Source: UBA8106 sp964569695
GTDB taxonomy: Bacteria; Acidobacteriota; Vicinamibacteria; Vicinamibacterales; UBA823
Assembly (NCBI GenBank): GCA_964569695.1
Contig: CAZMUA010000010.1
Coordinates: 1-64,000, forward strand
DNA: 64,000 nt
Reading direction: 5' to 3'
The notes beneath the pieces were generated by a model. That model worked only from the letters and a program-made list of their open reading frames with translations, was not told the DNA's origin and searched no databases. This document shows, in pieces, positions 53,473 to 62,588 of this stretch. The first letter of the stretch is position 1. Every line of letters starts with the position of its first letter. Position numbers and translations under genes: made by a program.

Positions 53473-54680
53473 TGAAACCGCTCCAAGGCTACGGCAATCC
53501 GATCTATGTCGTGCGTTTCCAAGTTCGGATGAACGGGCACCGCCAAGAGGTGCCGCCAAATACTTTCCGCATACGAATTATCACGTCGGCGATATTGAGC
53601 GAATGCACCGAATGAGTCGAGAGGTCGGTAAGACCATTCGATTTCAATTCCCTGCTTGAGTAAGTACGTTGATAAGGTTGTGCCCTTGTGTGCTTGCGTC
53701 TGCACCAAACATTTCGTGTATCCCGTTTCTGGCCCCTCCTGAGGAGCAGTAAGAACGTTACTCAGCCTCGCGATAATATGGCGCGCATTGTCCCGAAAGC
53801 TCTTGAGAATTTGTGGCAGCCTTACCAATTGAATGGTCTGTAACTCCGCCTCGAGTGCACTAATCTGCCCTGAACGAGGTGCTTGAGGATGTAAGTGAAG
53901 ATATTTTATGAACGCCCGAGCAGCAAGAAAAACTGGTAACGTCTGTTCACGCCAACAATACTCCGATACAAAGCGCACAAGAGCGGCCGAGGTTCTTAGG
54001 TACCCCCTGTCCGATGGCACATTTCCATCCATCAGACCTTGGCAGGCAAGTTTTTCTGAGTGGCTCTTGAGAATCAAACAGCCACCACCAAGCGAAAACG
54101 TTGGTTTTCCCAACCCAAAACTCAGGACACCATAATCTCCAAAGGTCCCAAGCTGCTGTCCGCGGTGTGAGATACCCATTGCCTGTGCTGCATCATCAAT
54201 GAGGACTAGACCGCGGGTTCGACAGAGCTCAACCAGCTCCTCAAGATCTTCAGCTGGCTTACCTGACAAATGCGCCACAATTACGGCGACAGTCTTAGAA
54301 GTCAGATTCTCAATGGTACTCCTGCAACTCAGAGTTAAATCCTTGTTAATGTCAGCAAACACTGGAACATAGCCAGCTGCAGTTATAGCATTCGCCATTG
54401 AACCGCATGCGAATGTAGGCATGATAACTTCGCCAGGTGGTTTCGCCAGGTGGCTAAGTGCCACCTCAATGGCTTGGCGTCCGGTCGCCGTTAACACCAC
54501 ATGATTAAATCCAAGGGATTGGCGTAGCATCTCTTCAAGATCGTCTCGAATATGTGGTGGAGTTCCTTGACCACCCAAAGCTCGTTGGATTACTGCATAT
54601 TCGTCTGCGCCCCATGCAGGAACTAGAAAAGGGATGCATCCAAAAGTTTTGTAAAAGTACCGAATTCTTGGATCAATCAT
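53469..54680 (-). CDS. DegT/DnrJ/EryC1 sugar aminotransferase (second)
   Basis: This is 403 residues. Lys192 in LSFGLGKPTFSLGGG is the PLP site and IDDAAQAMG (161-169) the cofactor-ring Asp region. TATGRQAIEVALS (64-76) and MPTFACGSMANAI fit the family. Only low similarity to the other DegT protein (25780) is apparent by eye, so the two likely aminate different keto-sugars. It is first in a run of coupled minus-strand genes down to 51656. No dedicated sugar dehydratase is adjacent, so its keto-substrate probably comes from elsewhere. Confidence 0.85.
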   Translation of the reverse strand: MIDPRIRYFYKTFGCIPFLVPAWGADEYAVIQRALGGQGTPPHIRDDLEEMLRQSLGFNHVVLTATGRQAIEVALSHLAKPPGEVIMPTFACGSMANAITAAGYVPVFADINKDLTLSCRSTIENLTSKTVAVIVAHLSGKPAEDLEELVELCRTRGLVLIDDAAQAMGISHRGQQLGTFGDYGVLSFGLGKPTFSLGGGCLILKSHSEKLACQGLMDGNVPSDRGYLRTSAALVRFVSEYCWREQTLPVFLAARAFIKYLHLHPQAPRSGQISALEAELQTIQLVRLPQILKSFRDNARHIIARLSNVLTAPQEGPETGYTKCLVQTQAHKGTTLSTYLLKQGIEIEWSYRPLDSFGAFAQYRRRDNSYAESIWRHLLAVPVHPNLETHDIDRIAVALERFQ

Positions 54681-54737
54681 CTAGGGTAAAAAGTTTCACT
54701 GATAGGCACCACAATAGTCATGTGGTGGATTTCGACA

Positions 54738-56249
54738 TTACCAGCCTGATTCGAAATCAGCAGGCTTTAACTTGTGGTCAGTGATGAACTTCATCGTAGA
54801 ACGGAGTGCATGCGCCCAATGTTGACCTCCGCTTTCCGGGAATACCTTGTCATCAACACTGTGACCGAATTCGTACAATGATTGTACATACGCAGCAAGA
54901 AAACTGCGTTGCTCCTCCAACATCGTCTCAGGACACCACGCTTCGTTACACAACGCCTCGTAGATCTCTTCCGGTCGCTTGAGTACCACTGCACCTCGAT
55001 AGATGGAATAATATGGCCTTCCAAGTACTCCCACACGGGCCCCGGCCAATATCGCTTCTAAGCCAATGCTTCCATTAATCACTACAACTGCAGCCGCTTG
55101 TTCAATAAGGCTGGTGTTATCCACCAACGGGTGACACACAATGACATTCGGCAGCTTTAAGAGTCTTCCAAAGAATTTTTCGCCACGCCTGCCATAACTT
55201 CGTGGGTGCTCTTTGACAACAACCTTGAATTCACCTGGAGCATGGATAGCAAGTTGCTCGATAATCATGTCCTGGTACACCCAAGCCGGTGACTCTGAAC
55301 AGGTGCTAGCTTCCGGCTGATGATGCATCGGAAAAAACACGTAGGGCGCATCAGGCACTACTTGGGTTAAATGTCGTTCGAGCCAGAATCTGTTTCTGGC
55401 CGACTGGGCATGCCATCGCAGGTTATGTAAACCTCGCTGGATGTCTGCCCATCGTTGCACTCGTGGTAGGACTTGTCTGAAATTGAAAAGAGAACTGCCG
55501 TTTACCATGTTCTTGTGCATTCGCGCGTACGCTGACTTCTCTAGGTGATCTTGCAAACTATCTAGCACGTTATCAGCTTGTCCAAAACTTGAGGTGGCAA
55601 TAAGTGCCTTCTGACGATAGAGATGCTCAAGTACTATATTAGAGCGTCGAAAACCAAAAGCAGGTGTAATTTGGCCTTGACCAAGAGTAGAAAAACGAAA
55701 CTCCAGTCCGAAGATGCCATGTCGACGGGCAAGAGCAAAGGCGACACAGGATGAAATGTTGTCCAATGTTTCGTAAAACACTACAGACGGATGGACGTCA
55801 GCAAATATTTTCGACAAAGTATGATACGCACCAACGTACGACTGCACAATCTCTTCGTGCGTCTGCATATAATCCCAAACGCCGCCGTAATCCCTCACAA
55901 TCTGGCCGTATAAAAGATAGTTGCTGGCGGCTTGATAAAGCGTTAGGCCAATCTCCTTCTCGATCGCTTTGACACGTGCTGGCGTAACAAATTGATCGTC
56001 AAGTGTCTCAACCATCGATCTTCGGGCGAGTCGCACCCTGCGTGGAACATTCACATCCTTGTCGTCGGCCACGTCTGGTGTTCGGTAGGGATAAACCTGT
56101 ACGCTTGGAATTTTTTTAAATGACGACACTTCTTCAGGACTCGCCAACACGACAACTTTATGATCGGCACTTAATGCCACGGCCATCTCATAAAAGAGAT
56201 GGTGAAGTCGAGATCCTCGAGACATTAACAGAACAGTTTTATTAGGCAT
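54738..56249 (-). CDS. Capsule-type glycosyltransferase (PF05159-like)
   Basis: This is about 503 residues from the ATG at 56249; a GTG at 56252 is also in frame. The C-terminal half has VVKEHPRSYGRRG and VVINGSIGLEAILAGARVGV, which match the CMP-Kdo/capsule transferase group (KpsS/KpsC-like, Capsule_synth). The N-terminal half shows SRGSRLHHLFYEMAVALS and no membrane helix. This family uses CMP-linked acidic sugars, and a NeuB/NeuA pair is encoded just upstream, so a nonulosonate donor is possible. It overlaps the flippase end by eight bases. Confidence 0.72.
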   Translation of the reverse strand: MPNKTVLLMSRGSRLHHLFYEMAVALSADHKVVVLASPEEVSSFKKIPSVQVYPYRTPDVADDKDVNVPRRVRLARRSMVETLDDQFVTPARVKAIEKEIGLTLYQAASNYLLYGQIVRDYGGVWDYMQTHEEIVQSYVGAYHTLSKIFADVHPSVVFYETLDNISSCVAFALARRHGIFGLEFRFSTLGQGQITPAFGFRRSNIVLEHLYRQKALIATSSFGQADNVLDSLQDHLEKSAYARMHKNMVNGSSLFNFRQVLPRVQRWADIQRGLHNLRWHAQSARNRFWLERHLTQVVPDAPYVFFPMHHQPEASTCSESPAWVYQDMIIEQLAIHAPGEFKVVVKEHPRSYGRRGEKFFGRLLKLPNVIVCHPLVDNTSLIEQAAAVVVINGSIGLEAILAGARVGVLGRPYYSIYRGAVVLKRPEEIYEALCNEAWCPETMLEEQRSFLAAYVQSLYEFGHSVDDKVFPESGGQHWAHALRSTMKFITDHKLKPADFESGW

Positions 56250-57642
56250 CACGGCTGACTGTTTGATCTAAAGAACCAAGAAATACCCAGTATTGTTTTG
56301 CCTCTCTCACGAGGAAGCCTGACATGAGCACACCACCGACAAGAGCCACCAGTGTGCCTGGCATCTGTATGCTAATGACTAAAACACTCGCCGCTACGAA
56401 AATCCAAATAGTCATGATCCGATTTAAGCGGTATACATTCCATGAGCGGGAATACATGAAGAGCGTCCCACTGGCGTACGCCGCCACAGCAGCCCACGCA
56501 GCACCTAAAATGCCCAGCCGCGGAATCAAAATGAGGTTCGACACAGTAAAGACTGTCAATGACAATACATTTTCGGTCGTTAAGGCAGCCATACGACCAC
56601 GCGCCAGACTAAGATTGTGCAAAAACATGTGGGGCGCCTTAAACATGGCGAGCACTGCGATCACCGGCACCACAGTCGCACTTGCCGCGTACTGCCTTCC
56701 GAGCAAAAGGTAAACGATTTCATGTGCAAAGAGGGCTATCGTTGCGCTCAACACCACGACAAGTAATAAACTGCGCTGCCACAGATCTTGAAGCCATTTC
56801 GTGCCGAGTGGTTGCTCGGCAATCGCACGGTAGACTAAGGGTTCCCACTCCTTATTTAGAATGATGATGACCATAATCGCTGCCGCACCCACGGTATAGC
56901 CGACAGCATAAAATCCGACGTCAGCCGGGCCCAGAAAGCGATTCAGTAACACACGGTCGAGACTGGATAATCCCCAAGTTGCGAGACTAAAGGGCACTCC
57001 CACAAACAGTGTGGGAGCGACGGCTTTCCAGACTACCCGGTCCCACCCATAACGAAGGCGTGGAACAATATAGTGAATACAGATAGGTGCAAACAGAAAA
57101 GCAGCGACTAAATCACCTAACAGTAGGCTGATGGGACCAGCCCGGAACAGAATGAGTGCCACCAAGATCGTTATCATTGAGATGATGGCCTGCACTAATT
57201 CCAAGACCGCCACTTTGTCACCTCGATTATTCGTGCGCCAGTCTGCACGAATTGGTGCACCGAGACAAACCAGCCCAATAGTCAGAAGGATGACATCGTA
57301 GAATGGCCAGAGCGGTATGCCAGGTAGCAGCACTTGGCCCACCACATCGCCCAACAGCCACAGTAACAGTAACCCTGCACCAAGCATGACCGCATGTGCG
57401 ATGAATAAGGTGCTATCTCGACCGTTTCTCTGGGATTCCTTCCGGTACGACCAACTTATAAACACTCTTTCCATCCCAGGCGCAACGATTAGACTAATAA
57501 CACCACCGACAGCGAGGACCACCATCGCTGTTCCAAGTTCTGCCGGGTCCAAAAATCTCGTGTAAACCGGAAGCAGCAGAATCCGCGATCCCATCGATAA
57601 GACGCGACCAAAGAAATACCATGTAATACTGCGCCTGATCAT
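56242..57642 (-). CDS. Wzx-type polysaccharide flippase (second)
   Basis: This is 466 residues with about 12-14 helices. It opens with SITWYFFGRVLSMGSRILLLPVYTRFL, the MOP flippase signature, and includes SLDRVLLNRFLGPADVGFYAVGYTVG, as in Wzx proteins. It would flip a lipid-linked glycan into the periplasm. A separate flippase at 31613 serves the other half of the locus, which suggests two glycans. It overlaps the following capsule-type gene. Its start is 57 bases after the neuB-like stop. Confidence 0.87.
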   Translation of the reverse strand: MIRRSITWYFFGRVLSMGSRILLLPVYTRFLDPAELGTAMVVLAVGGVISLIVAPGMERVFISWSYRKESQRNGRDSTLFIAHAVMLGAGLLLLWLLGDVVGQVLLPGIPLWPFYDVILLTIGLVCLGAPIRADWRTNNRGDKVAVLELVQAIISMITILVALILFRAGPISLLLGDLVAAFLFAPICIHYIVPRLRYGWDRVVWKAVAPTLFVGVPFSLATWGLSSLDRVLLNRFLGPADVGFYAVGYTVGAAAIMVIIILNKEWEPLVYRAIAEQPLGTKWLQDLWQRSLLLVVVLSATIALFAHEIVYLLLGRQYAASATVVPVIAVLAMFKAPHMFLHNLSLARGRMAALTTENVLSLTVFTVSNLILIPRLGILGAAWAAVAAYASGTLFMYSRSWNVYRLNRIMTIWIFVAASVLVISIQMPGTLVALVGGVLMSGFLVREAKQYWVFLGSLDQTVSRDA

Positions 57643-57698
57643 GACAACATTTAAAGGAGACTACTTGATATCTAAAGTGGTTAAGAATTGCAGCGTAA

Positions 57699-58766
57699 CT
57701 AGCGCGATCGCTTCCACTTGATCGCATCTAGCGGTAGTAGTTCGTCGAGCTTGAGATCCTGCTCGGCAACCGTTCCAATCACATCGTTGAGATAAGACGA
57801 CTTAAGTCCTGTGCCAGGGCTTTTCAGAGCCAGCATCTTGTCCGTAATAACGGTACCCTTGCGAATCTCCATGCCAGCTACAATACTCTTCGCAAGTCGA
57901 TGTCGTACGGTTAACTCAGATTCCAGCATATTTTTTTCTGGTCGACCAAGTGCCTGTTCAACCTTGCGAATACCTGTAACAAGTTTCTTGAACCCGTCAG
58001 GTTGCAGCGAAGCCTCGTGATCGGGACCACGTGCCGTCCAATCAAGCGTGAAATGTCGTTCGATTACCGCCGCACCAAGCGCCACGGCTGCTTGGCTGAC
58101 GATGATGCCCTGTTCGTGTCCAGAATAGCCAACCACTACGTCAAACGTCTCACGAAGGGTTCGAAGCACGCGTAAATTAACATCTTCCGGCTCAGTTGGA
58201 TAAGTAGAAACGCAGTGCAAAAGTACTACCTGTTCATGACAGGCACGAATGACATCCAATGCCTCTCCAATCTCTTCAAGCGTACTCATCCCGCTCGATA
58301 ACAATACCGGTTTCCGTGTATGGGCAATTCTCTCTAGCAGAGGTAAATTCGTTACGTCAGCTGACGCAACCTTAAACGCTGGTACTCCAAGGGTATCCAG
58401 AAACTCTGCACTCTTGAGATCCCAGGCACTTGCTAAAAAGAAAATGTCGTGCTCTGCTGCATGCTGCTTCAGTTCCTCGTAAGCGGCATCGGTTAATTCT
58501 AACTTTTGTCGATGTTCACCATAAGTGGGTCCGTAGGAATTGGGACCATCGTACGGACGTTGTAATGCCTCACGCGTCAAGATGTCTTCAACGGTCCGCT
58601 TTTGAAACTTCACGGCATCGGCATTAACCTCGCTAGCCACTTTTATGAGCTGCTTCGCCTCAGCAACTGAGCCATTGTGATTTACACCTGCCTCAGCCAC
58701 GATAAAGCAGGGTTGCCCATCACCGATCACGCGTTTGCCTAGCTGAATAGTCTTCACGGCGTTCAT
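57699..58766 (-). CDS. NeuB-family nonulosonate synthase
   Basis: This is 355 residues. EAGVNHNG (25-32), VKFQKRTVED and HCVSTYPTEPEDVN match sialic/legionaminic/pseudaminic acid synthases, which condense phosphoenolpyruvate with a hexosamine. The last roughly 65 residues form a SAF-type antifreeze-like domain (KGTVITDKMLALKSPGTGL). The product is a nine-carbon keto-acid, but neuraminate, legionaminate and others cannot be told apart by eye. It is the last gene of a four-gene module. NeuC/LegG-type epimerases and LegB/LegC are not visible, so the precursor comes from elsewhere. Confidence 0.9.
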   Translation of the reverse strand: MNAVKTIQLGKRVIGDGQPCFIVAEAGVNHNGSVAEAKQLIKVASEVNADAVKFQKRTVEDILTREALQRPYDGPNSYGPTYGEHRQKLELTDAAYEELKQHAAEHDIFFLASAWDLKSAEFLDTLGVPAFKVASADVTNLPLLERIAHTRKPVLLSSGMSTLEEIGEALDVIRACHEQVVLLHCVSTYPTEPEDVNLRVLRTLRETFDVVVGYSGHEQGIIVSQAAVALGAAVIERHFTLDWTARGPDHEASLQPDGFKKLVTGIRKVEQALGRPEKNMLESELTVRHRLAKSIVAGMEIRKGTVITDKMLALKSPGTGLKSSYLNDVIGTVAEQDLKLDELLPLDAIKWKRSR

Positions 58767-58791
58767 CTACAATTCGCGCAAATCTTGATCT

Positions 58792-59631
58792 CTACCAAGC
58801 TGTCCATCCCCCATCAACCACCAGATTTGATCCAGTCATGTACGACGAAGCATCTGACGCTAAAAACAAAATTGCGCCGCGGTACTCGTCGACCTTCGCC
58901 ATCCGACCTAACACGGTCTTTGCTGAGTAACTGCGAACGAACTCTTCATCATGACCGTCATAGGCACCACCAGGGGTCAGCGCATTCACACGAATATTCT
59001 TCCCTGCCCAGTACGTTGCTAGGTATCGCGTGAGCCCCAACACTCCACTCTTAACGACAGAGTACGAAACAGGAGTATTCAATGGACGGGATGAATCGTA
59101 TGGATTCGTGCAGCCTTCATACAACCGCTGATTCGGTCCTACGAGTCCGTAGGTTGATGAAATATTAATAATGACGCCACTGCCTTGCTCCACCATGACC
59201 CGACCGACATGCTGTGAACAAAGATAGGCGCCAGTAAGTCCAACCGCCAAGGCTTCCTGCCATAGGGACTCTTGATACTCTTCGAATGGTGCGAAATAAC
59301 CAGCCATCTTCTCCGAACCGCCCTTAACGGTCATCGCGGCATTATTAATAAGAATATCAATCCTGCCGAAACGCTCTAGAATTTGCTTCACCATGGCACG
59401 TACGGAGTTCTCATCTCCAACGTCCACAGCAACGGACAACGTTGGAACCTTGAATTTTTCCTCAAGCTCTGTCGCTGTACTGGCAGCAGCATCTCCAACA
59501 CGATCAGCAATCACCACATTCGCGCCAGCTTCAGATAACACCTCCGCATGCTGGCGTCCCAAAAGACCCGCTCCACCTGTCACGATAGCCACCCGGCCAG
59601 CAAGGTCGAACAAATGTTTTACTTGAGTCAT
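58792..59631 (-). CDS. SDR oxidoreductase (PtmA-like)
   Basis: This is about 279 residues from the ATG at 59631, which gives LFDLAGRVAIVTGGAGLLGRQ; a longer frame to 59766 lies inside the upstream gene. TGGAGLLG is the NAD motif, NNAA (INILINNAAMT) and Y-x3-K (YSVVK) are intact. It resembles the SDRs placed beside NeuB and NeuA homologues, such as PtmA of Campylobacter legionaminate loci. The reaction in the pathway is not certain. It is 11 bases after the Gfo/Idh gene and 25 bases before neuB. Confidence 0.85.
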   Translation of the reverse strand: MTQVKHLFDLAGRVAIVTGGAGLLGRQHAEVLSEAGANVVIADRVGDAAASTATELEEKFKVPTLSVAVDVGDENSVRAMVKQILERFGRIDILINNAAMTVKGGSEKMAGYFAPFEEYQESLWQEALAVGLTGAYLCSQHVGRVMVEQGSGVIINISSTYGLVGPNQRLYEGCTNPYDSSRPLNTPVSYSVVKSGVLGLTRYLATYWAGKNIRVNALTPGGAYDGHDEEFVRSYSAKTVLGRMAKVDEYRGAILFLASDASSYMTGSNLVVDGGWTAW

Positions 59632-59642
59632 GATGGTCTCGT

Positions 59643-60638
59643 CTAACTGTCCTTTAAAGTAACGGAGCAATCGTCTTCGGCGGATTGCTTCGCAGCCAGA
59701 GCAATCTCTAGAACTGCCTTGGCCTCGGTCAACGGAATCAGCGGTGCACTGCGACCTGCCACACAATCAAGAAAATGCGTTAACTCATCAAGAAACATCG
59801 TATTTCGATCAAACGTTGGAGGTTCAGTCCATATTTCCCAATGAGCCGTCTCACTGTCGTACCATTTCACCATCCCAGCTTGGTAGTCCCACTGAATTGT
59901 TCCGCGTTCAGTAGTAATTTCAAGGGTTCGTGTGGGTGGACGCTGGACATAATTCAAATGTATAGAAACTCGTGATTGTGATCGATGTTCAAGTAAGATT
60001 TCCGCGGTATCCTCAACATCAAGATCCAAACCACCCCACCCACCAGCTTGCGCAAACACCTTACGTACTGGACCAAACAACCAATACGCATAATCGAGCT
60101 CATGGATTAGCGTTAAAATCACGCCACCCCCGAGTTCCTTGCGTGCGCTGTAGCCAAGCCGCCAATCCTCACCGGGATGCCACCCTGGAAGAAATTCGCC
60201 GGCATGTCCCCGAGCCGTAATGACACGCCCTAAGGACCCTGCTACCAATAACCGCTGGATTTGTTGCAACGCTGGGTGAAACCGAAAATTACATCCCACC
60301 ATAGCCACCGATCCGTTTGTCGTTGTTATGTCGATTAAATCATTAACACTCTTGAGTGTATGAGAGAGGGGTTTCTCGATAAACAGGTGACAGCCTTGGC
60401 GCGCTGCCGCAAGAGCAACCTCAAGATGCAAACTCGTCGGGTTGGTAACAAAAACTATGTCCGGTTTCTGCGCTAGTGCTGTCGCAAGACTGCCATAAAC
60501 GGGCAGCGGATGCTCGTCCATCTCTGGAATGTCGTTCCCGCGTACACGGTAGGCGATTACATCTTGGATACCGACTTTACGCAAATTGCGTAAATGCCGG
60601 CGGCCAATTGACCCAAGACCTGCAATTAACACCTTCAT
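59643..60638 (-). CDS. Gfo/Idh/MocA oxidoreductase
   Basis: This is 331 residues with an N-terminal NAD(P) domain (VLIAGLGSIGRRHLRNL) and FIEKPLSH, the EKP catalytic-Lys motif of the family. VGCNFRFHPALQQ and GGGVILTLIHELDYAYW follow, typical of sugar dehydrogenases. It is likely to oxidise or epimerise a sugar or its nucleotide for the nonulosonate pathway. Gfo/Idh genes often neighbour NeuA/NeuB in bacterial nonulosonate loci. It starts two bases after the cytidylyltransferase stop. Confidence 0.85.
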   Translation of the reverse strand: MKVLIAGLGSIGRRHLRNLRKVGIQDVIAYRVRGNDIPEMDEHPLPVYGSLATALAQKPDIVFVTNPTSLHLEVALAAARQGCHLFIEKPLSHTLKSVNDLIDITTTNGSVAMVGCNFRFHPALQQIQRLLVAGSLGRVITARGHAGEFLPGWHPGEDWRLGYSARKELGGGVILTLIHELDYAYWLFGPVRKVFAQAGGWGGLDLDVEDTAEILLEHRSQSRVSIHLNYVQRPPTRTLEITTERGTIQWDYQAGMVKWYDSETAHWEIWTEPPTFDRNTMFLDELTHFLDCVAGRSAPLIPLTEAKAVLEIALAAKQSAEDDCSVTLKDS

Positions 60639-60640
60639 TG

Positions 60641-61378
60641 TTAATCCGAGTGCTGTACAAACATTCTGAACATGGCTTCAGCAATGTCGAAATCGATAGC
60701 GCGATCGAGATCACACTGGAGTGGCTGCTTCATGATCATCGGTACGATCAACTGACCTGTCATCGATTGCTTAGCAAGGATTGTATCCAAGCGAATCACG
60801 TCGACACACCCATTCTGCCAATAAGTGGTGGGAAGCATCTGCCGAGGCTGGTTGTATGCTTCTTTAGTTTCGTTGTCCAAGAGAGGAACTAACACACCTT
60901 GGTCAATTCGCCACATCTTGTATGGATTTTGTGACGGTCTAGAGACTGATCTCACAGAATCAGCGTCTGGATGATCAGCAAGCATCTGTAGAGCCTGATC
61001 GATATCATTACTTGTTCTAAACGGCGACGTTGGACGAAGGTGCACGATCACATCTGGATGACAGCCTTCATGTTCATCCAGCCAGGTTAATGCGTGTTGG
61101 AAGACCGCGAGATCAGTTGTATCGTCAGCTGCAAGATGAGCAGGACGCTGAAACGGCACCTCTGCTCCATGTTGTTGTGCCACTTGAGCGATTTCAGAAT
61201 CATCTGTCGAAACAAGAACACGGTCTATCTGTGCAGTCTGTTGGGCAACCTCAATCGCATGCACGATGAGGGGGCGTCCTGCGAGCAATCGAAGATTTTT
61301 CCGAGGAACTCCCTTTGAGCCGCCTCGCGCCGGAATTAATGCAAGAACCGACGGTTGCTTCACATTAATGGACATCAT
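60641..61378 (-). CDS. CMP-nonulosonate synthetase (NeuA-like cytidylyltransferase)
   Basis: This is 245 residues. LALIPARGGSKGVPRKNLRLL near the start is the CTP-binding motif of acylneuraminate and Kdo cytidylyltransferases, and VSTDDSEIAQVA and HLRPTSPFR are family-typical. It activates a nonulosonate with CMP. The adjacent NeuB-like protein suggests a legionaminate-type sugar. The start overlaps the upstream GT4 by 14 bases; a second ATG three bases later is also possible. No separate NeuC is in the window. Confidence 0.88.
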   Translation of the reverse strand: MMSINVKQPSVLALIPARGGSKGVPRKNLRLLAGRPLIVHAIEVAQQTAQIDRVLVSTDDSEIAQVAQQHGAEVPFQRPAHLAADDTTDLAVFQHALTWLDEHEGCHPDVIVHLRPTSPFRTSNDIDQALQMLADHPDADSVRSVSRPSQNPYKMWRIDQGVLVPLLDNETKEAYNQPRQMLPTTYWQNGCVDVIRLDTILAKQSMTGQLIVPMIMKQPLQCDLDRAIDFDIAEAMFRMFVQHSD

Positions 61379-62507
61379 TAAGACTTTCTTCAGTGGTTTT
61401 CATCAGCGACCGGTATAGCTGAGCCTCGCGTTGCTCCATGACGCTACCATCAAGAGTTACTGCCCTCTGCCTAGCCATGATCCCCATTTCATTTCGAAGG
61501 GACGAATCATCGATCAAACGCTGCAACGCGAATGCGAAGGCTTCAGGATCATTATCAACAAGCTGCCCTGTATCACCGACAATCTCCATCAGTGGTGGAA
61601 TCTTTGATGCAACAACTGGTAATCCTGCTGACATCGCTTCCAACACTGGAATACAAAAACCTTCATAGTGAGTCGCCATCGCAAATACATCTGCGGCGGC
61701 ATAATAACGAGCAATCTCCTGATGTGGCACTGCACGAATAAACCGTACCTGCTTGCGAATTTGAAGCTTGTCAACGAGACGTTCCAATGACGCTCGTAAT
61801 ATTCCATCCCCGATCACAGTTAATGTCGCATCTAACCGAGCAACCGCTTCAATAAGACACACCTGAAACTTCTGAGGAATCAACCGACCCACAGTCAGGA
61901 TAGACAATGCGCCAGTTCTTTCGTCCAGCGGTTGCAATGGTTTCACACTTTGCCCAAAACGTTCACCGGACACCCGGTTGTAAATTACGTGAGTCCGTTC
62001 GGTGGTGACGCCCCAACGATGCGCGTATCGTTCAACATGCCGAGTCACACATAAAACATCCGTTGCTCGTGGTAAGCAATAACTTTCAAATAGCATTCTG
62101 ACAAAATGCATCAACCGTTTTTCGTGCGAGCGCTGCTCGTCAAGATCAGCATGCACCGATATTAGTGTCGGGAGGTGTAAACGGCGGCCCCAATACACAG
62201 CCAAACTGCCACGAATGGCAGGGTCATACGCGCGAATCACATGTGGTTGAACCGTCTCAAAAATTCTTGCCACCGAGCCAAACGGAAAGCCAGCTGTAAG
62301 GTAGTACCTCGGGCCCACTGCGTGTATGGTTAGCTTGGCATTTCCAACCAGTTCTTGCACCACTTGAGGATCCACATCACGAGTGATCGGAGAAACGAAG
62401 TGCACTTCAGAGAAAACATTTTCTGGATTGTAATAGCGTGCCTTAATTTCCCCTTTTTCGTAAAAGGCTTTCAGTGGATCAGTCAAAAACACTAAGAGCC
62501 TCTTCAC
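61365..62507 (-). CDS. Glycosyltransferase family 4
   Basis: This is 380 residues with LTVGRLIPQKFQ (donor-site Lys), THYEGFCIPVLEAMSAGLP with its E-x7-E pair, and MEIVGDTGQLVDNDPEAF. The N-terminus lacks the usual GG motif and instead reads LTDPLKAFYEKGEIKARY. It is next to the CMP-nonulosonate module but belongs to GT4, which uses mostly NDP-sugars. It may add the sugar that accepts the nonulosonate. It overlaps the cytidylyltransferase gene by 14 bases. Confidence 0.86.
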   Translation of the reverse strand: MKRLLVFLTDPLKAFYEKGEIKARYYNPENVFSEVHFVSPITRDVDPQVVQELVGNAKLTIHAVGPRYYLTAGFPFGSVARIFETVQPHVIRAYDPAIRGSLAVYWGRRLHLPTLISVHADLDEQRSHEKRLMHFVRMLFESYCLPRATDVLCVTRHVERYAHRWGVTTERTHVIYNRVSGERFGQSVKPLQPLDERTGALSILTVGRLIPQKFQVCLIEAVARLDATLTVIGDGILRASLERLVDKLQIRKQVRFIRAVPHQEIARYYAAADVFAMATHYEGFCIPVLEAMSAGLPVVASKIPPLMEIVGDTGQLVDNDPEAFAFALQRLIDDSSLRNEMGIMARQRAVTLDGSVMEQREAQLYRSLMKTTEESLNDVH

Positions 62508-62588
62508 TGACTAGTCACCTCGAATATGCTGTCCATAAAATGATGAACAGCCGACGCATTGAATTCACCGAGAACATCGGAATCGGAT

